From Callipepla californica brunnescens (Eukaryota; Chordata; Aves; Galliformes; Odontophoridae), in NCBI GenBank assembly GCA_023055505.1, contig JALIRH010000004.1:22067368-22131367 (forward strand): a stretch of 64,000 bases of DNA, in the 5' to 3' direction. Of this stretch, positions 28,101-40,191 are shown one piece after another. Both the position numbers and the translations under genes were made by a program. The notes below the pieces were generated by a model, which worked only from the letters and a program-made list of their open reading frames with translations, did not search any database and was not told where the DNA came from. Position 1 is the first letter of the stretch; each line of letters opens with the position of its first letter.

Positions 28101-28686
28101 CTTCCAGTTCCCAGCTCTCTCCCCACACTGTCAAGCCTTAACATAGTCTCACCTCTGTTTTCCCTTCTCTTTTGTTCCCTCAGATTACTACCACATCTCT
28201 TTACCCTCTCTGCACACACTTCAATTCATGTCTGACACACCTGAGTTAACCCTCCCTCTCCCTCCAGCTCCCAGTGCTACTTCCTTAGCTGAACTCATTA
28301 GCAGCATCTCCAGGACTGCTCACGACTGAAAAAGTCACCCCTGGGCATATAGGAATGAGTTTGCAAGGTTTTGAGGGCAGTTACTTTGTGAATTTTCAAA
28401 GGTGCCATGTGGCTGCAATGTGGAGATGTGAATGCATTGCTCTGCTCCACGAGGGCTGATCCATGTTCTCCCTTCTCAGTGCTGGGAACAGAGGTGCTGC
28501 ACACCAGTAATGCAGTAATGTCCTTCAAGCCAGGGGTGATTGCCACCCTACAGTTGTCTGTCTGACATTTTCCTAAATAACTGCAACTGGGAACATGGGG
28601 ATCTCCCGCTCCAAGAAGAAGCAGCAGACTGGCTCTGCTCCAGTGCCAGATGTACTTTCAGATTGCCTGCTGCTTCTCCTGTTGCC

Positions 28687-28711
28687 TTTTTTTTTTTTTT
28701 TTTTTTTTTTT
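28687..28711 (+). repeat. T25 homopolymer run
   Basis: Twenty-five T residues. A retrocopy with its A-tail on the minus strand would leave such a tract. The flanking DNA (28712 onward, read on the minus strand) shows no gene I recognise. Confidence 0.9.
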
Positions 28712-31700
28712 AATTGCTCCCCAGTTTAGCCAAATCTCTTTAGAAGGGAGAACCTATGAACAATCCTACAATTCTCAGCTGAAATTGAGAAATGCTGCTA
28801 AACGTGCCTTTCAGGGCTTGGTGCTAAGTCAAAATGTGGCTGCAGTATGGGAAATAGGCTACTGCAAAGGCTGTGGTGAGCCAGCTACCCAGGGAGGATC
28901 AACCACCTGCCCCGCTTCCTTCACTGGAGGGATGGGACAGAATCTCTTCTCTAGATGTCCAAGCCTTCCCAAAGGGGGAATGTCAACCCACACATTGCTG
29001 TAAGCCTTGCAAAGTAAAGCAGCAGATGACTCATCATCACACTTGGCAGAAGAACCACGCTAGTGCCTTTCTGAAATTTTGACAAAGGTTAGAACTATGA
29101 AAAAAGAGGAAGAGTTGTCTTACACCTGGGCAAGAAGCCAGCAGTTCACCCCAGTGCTTGTTCCAGCAGCACAGGCAGCAGAGTTCACACAGGTCAGCAA
29201 AGCAGCACAGGCTCAGAGAGCCTTGGACACCGCCTCGGGGGTGGAGACAGGTGCCTCCTTCCAGCCAGGCCTCCCCAGGAATATGAAGAACGCCATTTCT
29301 GAGGAGCTGAGTCACTCTCACCAGCAAGAACCAAAGTTTCTATTGGTGTTGCGTCAAGTGCTTTAAAAAACCCCATGCAAACAAAGAGAAGAGAACAACT
29401 CTTCACAGTGCAGTCTTCCAATCCATGCATGCCAGCCTGAGATGCTGCGGTCTGCTGGCACTCACAGCTACTTGTCCCCTGCAATCCTTCATCATATACC
29501 TTCTCTCCCTTACTGAACTCCAACAGTACTCGGGTAAGCAAGAGGGAAAACAATTACAGTTAGGGAAAATACAAAAAATGCTAGTCATTTACATCCAGAA
29601 ATATCCCCATTCTCCTGCTAAAACAACACTGCTCTGGTATATAAAGTTATGCAGATTTGTAAAGAAATTGCATTCACAAGTAAAACCAAACTGTGACAAG
29701 CCACCACAAGGAAGGTGGAGTGAACAACTGATTCATATTGAAGAACAAAGTTCAGAGGCCATAATTAATAACAGCACAGCAGGATAAACTATTCAGCTGT
29801 GTACACTGACCCAGAATGCAGGGTTCAGTTACCATATATGCACATGTACACTTCAGTAACACAGCCCAAGCAACATTTTATGCAGATCTTTCGGTGTCCT
29901 TCATTTTCCAATGCACATTTAAAAATTCAGAGCAATTACCTGATACACTGGATCTGTGCTCTTACAGCCCTCTGCAGGAAGGGTAGAAAGAAAACAAAGG
30001 GAATTTGTGTAACAAAGGAAAACAGAGCAAGAGAGGAACATCTGCTACTTTTACCAGGAGCACCATATGGTCTGTATCTGAGGTACAGAGAATGAGTTCA
30101 TTCATATTTAAAAGCAAAAGTAATAGGTCACTCCTCCCAGGACATAAGGGAAAATGGCTTTTCCCCTTCTACCCTCCAGCCCTATCGTCCCCAAAACAGA
30201 TCTGGCATTCTGAAGAACTGGTGCTGCTGGTATTGCAGCCTAGACAATCAAGCTCAGAGCACTTCATTACAAGATGCCAGAATGAGGTGATGAGAATGTC
30301 CCTTCAGAAGTTTTGTCTAGCCTTAACACAAGCCTGCTTTATCCAGCCAGAGCTGCAGTGTTGAATATCTAGTTTTGTCCAAGCACTGCTGTAATCTACT
30401 AAAGGAGCTACGATGCGTTTGGCAGTAGTACTGTGCTGACTATTCCTTACATCTCAAGTGCCATCCCGGAGCCACTGTCAGTTCCTGTAACAGTAACCAA
30501 CAGAGGCAGTTCAGGACTGAATACCCAAGAACCTCCTTCTGCAACACATTAACAGGAAGTTAGAAAGCAACACTGCTACAACACAAACACACCAGCTGAG
30601 AAGGTTTCTACTTCAGCAGTGCTATCCCTCAGTAAAGTTACAATACAGGATATGCAGGTCAAGCAGACAATCTTAATGCAGTTTCATTGCCTCTTTAAAA
30701 ATCAGATCAGTAAGTTTTGTCTTTGTCATGCTTTGTTTTTCTCTTTCTGAGCCCTTGGTGGTGGCCAACACATGGCTGTAAAAGCCTTCTGCAAGCAGGT
30801 ACAATTAGTGGTACTAGTGAAGCCCCTCAACAGCACACAAGCTAATGCAGCTATTCAAAGACTTTTTTGTCCCAGCAAGGCCTTGCCATATTTGCTGCTT
30901 CTTTATTCTTTCTAAACCAGAATCCTCACTTGCTCTCTGAAATTCAAGACGTCACTTTATCAATTGAGTTTTCATCACAGGAGGCGGATGACAAAAAAGG
31001 ATTAGAAGGATTTTGCAGCAGTGCTGAGCAGCCTAAGCCACAGTGAACAGCGTATAAAAGCCAGCTCTGACAATCAAACACCAGAAGTAAATAAAATGGA
31101 AAACGGCAAGCCAGATTAACAAGTGCCAGCATTAGCCCCCAGACTCATCCAGGTCACAACACATTCCAGTGTCCCCTCTCCATCCCTTTAAAACACTCCA
31201 GTGTGAGCCCTGTGCTGCCCTGAGCAGCACATACCACTGTGTGTTAGGCTCCGTCCATGGAAGAGAACCTGGGCAAGAAACTCAGACACGAGCACTCCTA
31301 CAAAAAGAGCAACTCACAAGTGCCTATAGCAGAGCCAAGTATTTGCCTAGATACCCCCACGTTCCTGGTGCAGAGCTCTCATACAGACTCAAGTCCACTG
31401 CCAAGGCAGGAAGGCCATTGCAGCTCCCCTACAAGCAAAAAGGGGAAAGCAGTGCAGCAGAGCAGACACAGACAACAACTGTCTGATTAACATCCTCACT
31501 GCCAGAAAGTGCATGAAGGAAAAGGAATCCAACATGAATTTCAGCTTTTGCCAAGTCAAGTGTTTACGCAGGAGTTGGTACCACTCTCATCCTAGGACCA
31601 GAAACTTTAATCTTATGCTTATTAACAGCTTTTGACGATGCTTCTGTAGCATAGTTATTTTCTCCCATTTCTTTCCAACCCTTCCCCCACACACACACTT

Positions 31701-34700
31701 CAGATCCTGCTAGAAAACAGGTACACACTACACCACAGAGCAACAGAAACAGCATACCCCTATGATGCAGCAGCCTCCTAGGGAACCTGAAAACCAAATG
31801 CAGCCTTCTGACTTTAAGGCCTTCTGCAACACAGGAGGTCTGTGTCAAATTACCCTTATATAAGATTTTCCATGCCATCATAAGCCACCCACAATCGATT
31901 TTGAGCAAGATCCATAATCTAGGTTTTCTCCACGTGAAAAGGAACACCTATTGCCAGCAAAACCATGGCAGAATTAAATGCATTCTAGACTTAGGGGTGG
32001 AGTGGGCAGAAGGGGTGCAGAAATCAATAGCCTTGGAAATCACAATGGCTGCAGCATAGCTTTAAGCAAGTCAAAAGCCACTGGGAGAGATTAAACATAG
32101 ACTTCTATAACAAACACTTCTACAGTCTCTTTCCTGTCTAGTATCATTAACTCTGCTTGTGGCTAACTGTGATCAAAACCACTGCAACTTTGTTACTCTT
32201 TTCAGAAAAGGAGGATTTTGCGGAACAAAAAAAAAATCAGGGCTTTGGGGTTTCTTTTGTTTGCTCATTTCTCACTATGTGGAACTTGGGACACCTCATG
32301 CATTTCAGTATTATCTGACTCTATAGCTGCACACAGTGTTCCCATAGCACTCTGGGGCACAAAGGAGTGAGAACCTGAGAACAAAGGAAGGTCAGAGCAC
32401 ACCAGCGGCTGTGTGAGTGACACCAGCGCACACAGGAGCGCAGGAAGAGGCAGTAGCCAAAATGATAGCACATGGCACCCACCCTCTACAAAGGGTAAAG
32501 GACGCTGAGAGGGAGAGGCTAGTAATTCACAGGGCAGAAGTCACTTTCCACATGTTCTCTTCTGAAATCTGCTTTCAGCCCTGCAGTTTCAATATTTAAT
32601 TTCACTAAAAAGGGAGGAGAGGCACTATCGCATCTTGCTTAAAAGCAGTTAAATTTTGTCTCAGAAAGTCTTGCTTTCATTCTCATATTTCTCATACACA
32701 CAATAATAAAAGGATTTTTTTTTCCCACTCATAAATTAAAAGGAGCTTCAGGTGTTAGAGATGCCCTCAAGCTTCTCTGTCATGGTCTGAACTCACCTGA
32801 CTCCTGAGTTTCTTACCACCTCATGCAGAGTAGAGATGAAAAAGAGAAGGCCAGCCAAAGCCTACAGCCCTGGGAGAAGCAGATCTATTCTGCAGGGTAT
32901 CAAAAGGACGATATTTATGACAACAGGCACAACCCCATCTACTAAAAGGGGAAGGAAGCATTTATGTTCCAACCTTTTGTAATCTTATATAAGCAAAGCA
33001 ACTTTTCAGACATCAGTAGGATTTCCCAGGCAGAGTTTCCTACCTTTAAGTAGTCACTGCCTTCTAGGCAATCAGAAATCCCAGCATAATAGCATTTTGG
33101 TTCATTCTCTGAACACCAAGAGTTTGATTTCTCCAGCCCAGTGATGTCTGGATAGGAAGTCATTCCACTTGCTGCAAAAGTAGGTGAGGTCTAGCTCAGG
33201 GCTACTACAGGAAGAGATATTCAAATTCACCTTTTTCCAGAGATCCATGCAAATCTTGCTCTGTGGTATAGCTGTCACTGCATGTTTTTCATCCCGGATA
33301 AATACAGTGGTTTATTTAATGCCTACTACCACAAAGTAGGTTAGTTTTCCCTTCCAGGACAGGTAGCAGTCCTGAATTGTAAGCATGGCTCCCTCCCACA
33401 GCCACCCACACGTCCAAGGTCACAGCCTCCCCACGTGTCACTCAATGTGTCAGGGGTGGCTGGCACAGCCCTACACAGACAGCTGGAAACTTGGCAACCT
33501 TACAGCCAAACAGTGGAAAAAACACAATATAATGAAGTCGCACCCCATAGTACAAGGCATGCAGCTGCCACACATTACACCCTATTACACTGGAAATAGC
33601 CATTAAGTGTAGAAGTAAATCCACATGCAATTTTTATGCAATTAACTTTTAGCTTCTGTAATTCAGGTCTCATTCCAGAAGACTTCAGAGCAGCTCATCC
33701 TGTGTTACAGAGGGTTTTTTAAATAAAAAACCACCCATGTAATCCAAGTGTAAGGCTCACCACAGCAATGCCTTCCCCACAGAAATACCAGGGAAAAGGA
33801 ATGCATGTAACCTTTCAAGACCTCAAAAGCCCAGACAGCAGCAGCCAGCTGAATTTCACCTAAAACATGAAACTGAACAACAAAACCTCTGCAATCCTCT
33901 TCTGAGCCTACTGCTGCTCTCTGGTTTCACTGGTTAAGAACTCTGTTTCTCTTGAGGGACAGTCACCTATTACTTATAACTCAGACCACTAAGGAAGACA
34001 CACAGATTCTCACCTCACAGTCAGCTCTCCAGAATCTGAATGCTTGCTCTGCACAGGAGTTGGGCCTAGAGTACCTCCAGAGGCCCAACCTTCATTACTG
34101 CCAGTTTTCACAGCTGAAGCCATTCCTTCTCTCCAAGAAGCTAAGCAACATCAACTCCGCTGAGAGATGCCTCCTGGGCTCCAGGAGACTGGTAGACTGT
34201 TGAGAGTTTTGTCTTCCCAAAGGCACTCAGACTATCATTTTCCTAAAAGTAGCTTCACATAGAAGAAACAGGCTAGTTTTAATTAACCATACTTTTCTGT
34301 GTTGTTTTTTTTTCTCCCTACCTTCCTCCACCACTTGCTATTGACCATCAATTGCAATGTGTGGTCCCACCTGAGAGGAGTACCTAGCACACTGCAGGTT
34401 ACATTCCAGTTACAGACACACAGCTCAGGAAACTGATCTACTGTGTGAAAATTCACGGGATCAATATGAGCTCATCCAGCGTGCTGCTCTATTTCCTGTG
34501 GATGCCACAGGCTTTGCTAGGCAGGAAGCATGCAGAGAAGCTCAGGCAACAACTATACAACATTCATGCCACTGAATAAAGCTTCCATTAATACTTTCAA
34601 TACTAAGCACCTTTCCTAACTTCCCTTGGTTTGGTTTTTCACTTGGAATAAAATAAACATAGCTCTGCAGGCAGGCAGAGGCTGTTTCTGTTTTCATAGG

Positions 34701-36081
34701 CACCATAACTAAAGTAGTCTTCTCAGCATCCAATCCCTGGGTTGCAGGCACAGCATCACATGCTGATGAGCACACTTACCACATACTCTATTTGCAATAT
34801 TGTTACTTCCCTTCTCTGTAAAGGGGAGAGCATTTCCAGAGGAGTTTTTCAAACACCACATACAGAGAGTGTAAGAGCAACCACCCTCACAGTCTAAATC
34901 TGAAACAGAGTACTGAATTTGTGAGCTCATCCCGGTATAACTAAATGAGTTAAGCCAGCTTCAGAAAGCCTGCTTGAAATATCTTATCAGCTGTTCTTTA
35001 GCCACACCCTTCTCCAAAAAAAAGACCATTGCCTCAACTTGAAAAACAGGCTGCCTTCTACATTTACAGCAAATTCTACCATCATCACATACAGTTGTGG
35101 CTTTGTATCCAAAAAGGACATGGAGAAGAACTCAGAGATGAGAAAGACTAAGGTAACAATGAGTCCTAGAGGAGAAAAATAATAATAACTTAAAAAAAAT
35201 TATAAAATAATAACTTAAAAAAGTATTGATTTTACACTTAATGTTGTTCTTTGGATAAAATAAAAAATTAAAAAAAAAAAAAAGCTGCACCATCCTACAA
35301 ATCCACCACCTGTGAGCATTAAACAAAACGAGCACACAGCATGAGGTTCTGAAAGTGAAGAAAGTGAAGTTTCAGACTTGTTTGAGGAGCTAGAGAGTCC
35401 CCAGCTACAGCTGTGTAGAATTCAGGATACGTACATATCCTTGTTAATGCACCATGCTGCATTGTTTAAGCTGAGTAATACATCACAGCTACTCAAAGTA
35501 TTACTTCACAGAGGAATTCTGTACCCACTTTCTGTAAGTAGTGGACTATTTATTACGCCAGGTATTTAACAAAGAAACATACACATGAAAGAGCAGGGAT
35601 TGGTTATGCTGCAGACAAATGCACAAGGCAGGAGTATAGTGCAATACTAGCTTACTTTAGCAAATACAATAGTTCGTCAGCAAGTACTTCACAGAAAGCA
35701 TATCTTCACTTCAGTAAGGCTTGAGCAGAATCACGTTTGGAGAGGCTGCAGTACATGCAGAATTCTTTAAAAAGCATTTCTGATTCAAGCCCTCCTCTTC
35801 AGCCAGCACCAACCAGTGTGGTAGCACACTGCTGGAAACGACACAAAGGACAGGGTGCAGGTGCAAGCAACAAACAAGGAAACAGAGACTTACAAGAGAC
35901 AGCCTAGATCATCTTTGGACTCAGGCTGCAAGAGTCCAGAAGAACGCAAGCATCAGCTGTTCAGTGGCTCAAAAGCTTCAATTTTTTCAGTTTCTTTCAG
36001 AAATCTTATGTGTATACATATTTCCTTTCCCATCTTCCTGTTCTGCTTAAGACTTTATGCAGGGCAGCCTGGTTCTAGCTC

Positions 36082-36099
36082 AAAAAAAAAAAAAAAAAA
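36082..36099 (+). repeat. A18 homopolymer run
   Basis: Eighteen A residues in the SUSD6 intron. No associated element is recognised. Confidence 0.9.
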
Positions 36100-36932
36100 T
36101 TAAGATTTTTCTGAATAATCCAGGAATTCCTTGTCATTTAAGCAAGAGGCACTAACAGATTTCAGGTAACATACCTTTGAAACAGGAGATTTACTACAAG
36201 TTTCCAGAGCCAGCTGCTTTTGGGGTGAGTATTTCACATTGACTAATTCCTCCCAGATTCTCACTGCCATAAAACCACCACACTCTGCCAATACAGAGGT
36301 AAGTTGTTGTCCCAGAAAGCTGATATAAGTTACACATCAATAGATATGATGCTTCTAACAAACAACTGTCTTTTCTTGGGACTCATGACAAGTTGCTGAA
36401 CTAGAAATGTGAAATGTAAGGGACTCTTCCATCGAAAAGGCAGAAAAGAGAGGGTCTGGACAAGTGAAGTGAATGGCAGACCGACTATACTATACCAGAT
36501 CCTACATTCTAACAAGGAACACGACTGGCTGCTAAAATGACTGAGCTGAGGGGCAACAGCCACAGGAAACAGGCTGGGGAAGGCCTTACATACAGCAAGC
36601 TGTTTATCACAAGCAAAGGCAGAGTGCCTTCTGCAATGTGTTAGTTAATGATTAAGCCGTGCTAATTAAAAACTCGAGCTTCTCAGCGAGGGATAAATAC
36701 AGATAAAAAACTAAAACCGAGAGTGTGCTCCACAAAAGCTTAGGGGCATGGGAGGGGGTGGGAAAAATTGGCACCTCATGGTTTGAATGAAACAATGTTA
36801 CTGTACCCAAGATAAGGTGGCTACTGAAAGCCATGCCTTCCTACCTCTCTAAGGAGAGAGTCACAAGGCCTAGCTGGTCTTCAACTTCCCGTAAAAATCA
36901 GAAAGAAAAGCATATTGAAGGGGGAAAAGTAA

Positions 36933-36955
36933 ATATATATATATATATGTATATG
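36933..36955. repeat. (AT)n microsatellite
   Basis: Alternating A and T with one G interruption, in the SUSD6 intron. Confidence 0.9.
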
Positions 36956-39900
36956 TTTAGAATCCAAGCCCTCAGTTTACAGGTAAAGAAGCAGGAAGAT
37001 GAAGTAGAACAGAAAGAAAATACCTCGGGAGAAAAGCAGATCGATTTTGAATATTCTGTCCTTCTCCCTTTATTTTTAATACCGATGATGACGTACGTTC
37101 TTGGATTTTCATACCAGAGAATACTGCTTGAAAAGGAAATGCTAACCGAGAAGAGAAAAACAAAAAACAACACAGGGAAACAAACACAGGAGGAACCCAG
37201 GTACGCATGAAGGGATGGATGTGAGCACCAGCCCGCACCAGGGCTGGCACTGCTATGACATGCACCTGGGCATCAGGCCGCCCATGGCCCACACTGCTAC
37301 AGCAGACACAGGGATCAGTCATGAAAATGCAGGCTAGAGAGCATTCAAGGCCTTTTGGGAAACTGAGCAGGATGTGTTCAGAAACACTTCTGCAATCCTC
37401 CTTCTGTTCTCACTTCGCAGGATAAAAATAACAGAGGAGGAATTCTGTTTTCTGTGCTGCAGCTTCTTCAAGTTCTCTCTCCCTGTCCCACTCACACACC
37501 CCTACACCCACACCATTCTGAATAACTGCTTCATACCATTGGAGATGAACTGAATGTTGAAAGGTGATAGAACATGAAAAAACCTAAGCACAGGGCACTT
37601 GTTTGCAGTCAATGCCATGCATAAGCTAACTGAGAGCATTAAAAAAATAAAAAAACCAATCACACATATGCCTTTTTATTTTCAGGTGATAAAAACACTC
37701 ACCGCCCTGAAAATGAGCGTTTCCTGGGACTGAACAACTGACAGGTGAATAGCACCAGGCAAAGGCACTTCTGTCTCATCGTTATTTTGCCCGAGTAGAA
37801 CACCTCACACTTCTTTTATCGGTGACGTCTCTTCCAGAGATGGCCAATAGAATCAACTTTAGAAAAAATCCTGCTTGGTGCCTCCCGGAGCTAATCCTTC
37901 CATGTAGGCTCACTTCAGAGAGACACATGGGCTCCTCACCTGTGTACAGTCACTAGCAAAAGGTAAGTCTGGGCTTCAGACTCCTGCCTCAAGCACCTTA
38001 GATGGTGAGATGCACCTGATGAAGCCTCCCTCCTCCCTCAGTACTTTTTCATACACTTTTTTTTTTTTTTAATTCAACTAATCCAAACATTATTCCTACA
38101 CAGCCAAAAATTATGCAGTTGGAAAAGATAGCAGATTTTTATATCATCACTTCAGGCCTTTCCAAGTCTGCATCAGAAACAAAATCCCTCCATCAAAATG
38201 AAACGCTATGAGAGCACTGAGCTGACATGCTGCCATGAGCCGAGCAGATGCACTCAGTTTCCATCTTCTGGGGAAGCTCTTTAGCCTGTTTAAATCCTTC
38301 CTGTCCCACTGTTACATGCTGACACTAAAGAGGGTCTCAAACCACCCTCAGAGAGAACAGACTCTAGTGAAAGATGGCAAACCCCCTTACAAATTCATCA
38401 GAAGGGCAGCTCAGCCAGACTCAGGGCAGATTATCCACTGAGGATTGTCACCAACTATCCCCAGAGAACCTGCTATCACAAACAGAGCGTCTCAGCTAGG
38501 AGATCTGCTTTTATAAGCACCAGGATGAGCTTCCCCTCAGCTCTGTATTGCCACGGAAAGGCTAAAGAGGCCATCTCAGTACAATCCAACCCTTCCTTCT
38601 TGAGCTGCAAGACATTTTCTAACACCTCTGTCTCACCTCTCACATCGGATATTCAGGATCCTCCACACCATCTCCCACCCACTGCTGCAAACAGAAGGTA
38701 GCGAAGAGCTATGACTACAGTGGACAATTTTTCTGTGTTATATTACACGTAAAATTGTATTCTGTTATATACTTAGGCTTCCAGATCTCCTCTACTGCTA
38801 AGCAGTTCGTCTTCAGAAAGGAAGGAGATCATTGGTATAAAATAAAGCAATAAACGGTTTGTACAAACATTCCTCCTGGGAAAACTTTATAGCTCCTTGG
38901 ACTCACAATCAAAGGTTTGTCTGTTTAAGGATGTTTGAAAATATTTGAGAAACAATATTTGCTCGCTTTGCCAAGTAAGGAGGAAAGAGAAAGAAGGAAA
39001 TATACTTTTTAAATTGTATCTATATGCCTACTTGTATTTTTTCAGTTATATCTCCCAAAAAATAGCATAAGATGCTACTATGATCAAGTCCAGTATATCT
39101 TGCTCCAATTAAGTTATTTTCTCATTTAGTGATATGAAAAACAAAGAATCACACATCCATCAAGAAACCTATTTAACTAAAGCATACAAGCGCTACTCAC
39201 GTGCATCCAAAAAAAAAACAACAGAAGATTTCGATGAGAACTGCTAGTGAGAACCCTCAGAACTCACGCCTTTGCACTCAAGCTGGCAGTTGCAGGAAGC
39301 GAGGCCAGCAGGCCGGCACAGCACTTAATGCCTCATCACTGCTAGGGGAGCTGGGGGAAGAAAGAGGTGGCAGCCGGAGGAATTATCCCTGTTCTGATTA
39401 GCATGAGAACAAAGGCTCACATTAGTTCCGTCAGCAGCAGGACTCCCCGAGAGCTCTGAGTAATAACCTTGTTGAGAGCATTAGAGGGATGTTCCTCCAT
39501 CCCTGCTCAATCTGCATCTCTTCTCTAAGGGAGAGGGGGGGTGGGGGGGCGTCGGAGCAAGGTCCAAAAAGGCTCGATGTTTAATTCTTTGAAAGACAGA
39601 CTCTGGCACTGTCCTAGAGCTAATTCTGTGCTAGCTTCCCAAGGGCAGGATCTGGGAGCAGATATAAGAAAAACAAAAACAAAACAAAAAAAACAACCAC
39701 AAGCAGAACCCATTTTCTGTTCTTTGAAAAAGATCGAACAGTACAGGTGGCTTATCATGCAAGGTTAACTCTGGAAGGCAAAGGAGCTTGGCAGTTTCTG
39801 TAACAAAGCCAAGAAGAGGTAACAGCATGAAGAATGCAGAAGAAAAACATCCTGTGGTACATGAGCACCATAAAAAAGTAGGAGGTGTCAGGAAAAAGGA

Positions 39901-40106
39901 TGAGGCATTATTATAAAATTCCTAATAACATATTTCAGAATAGCTTTCAAAACAGGAAGAAATGCTAGCAGCACATGGATGCCTCGTTACAGAAGAGGAA
40001 GGCAGCACATTCTGACAAGTCCGGAGAAAAGTCACTGGCATTTGGACAAAACACACATTTAAAAAGCAAAGAGAAATAGAAGTAACCATGTTAGCTTTCT
40101 TCTTAC

Positions 40107-40191
40107 CTGGTGTTGGCAGAAGCTAGCATACAGCAGTCGACGTTAGTGCGACAGAAGTGATGACTCAGTGACAGTAGGTTGATTTGCACAC
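40107..40191 (-). other. SUSD6: Candidate 85-nt untranslated 5' exon of SUSD6
   Basis: On the minus strand a T-rich tract ending TGCATTTTAG abuts 40191, and ACACCAG|GTAAGAAG follows 40107, so both splice sites are good. The interval is about 5 kb inside the CpG-island start and 25 kb before the coding exon, so it would be a noncoding second exon. It contains an AP-1-like TGAGTCA core (minus strand) and is richer in CpG than its surroundings. Whether it is used is inference. Confidence 0.35.

Larger units (their letters stand above)
14931..40106. other. Long SUSD6 5' intron with simple repeats and no recognised gene
   Basis: About 25 kb separate the first coding exon from the next candidate upstream exon. 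I see no coding exon or RNA gene. It holds a G21 run (19108-19128), T21 (22162-22182), T25 (28687-28711), A18 (36082-36099), an (AAAC)n tract (16238-16257) and an AT tract (36933-36955). One further pair of minus-strand splice-like sites flanks 16689-16739. A stretch at about 39,380-39,500 looks like a possible conserved noncoding element. Dozens of frames under 140 codons overlap on both strands and look like chance. Confidence 0.6.

Noticed and set aside
34040..34100. Possible short CR1 scrap (CTAGAGTACCTCCAGAGGCCCAACC-like)
   Set aside because: Only a few tens of bases resemble the CR1 end and the diagnostic terminal repeat is missing.
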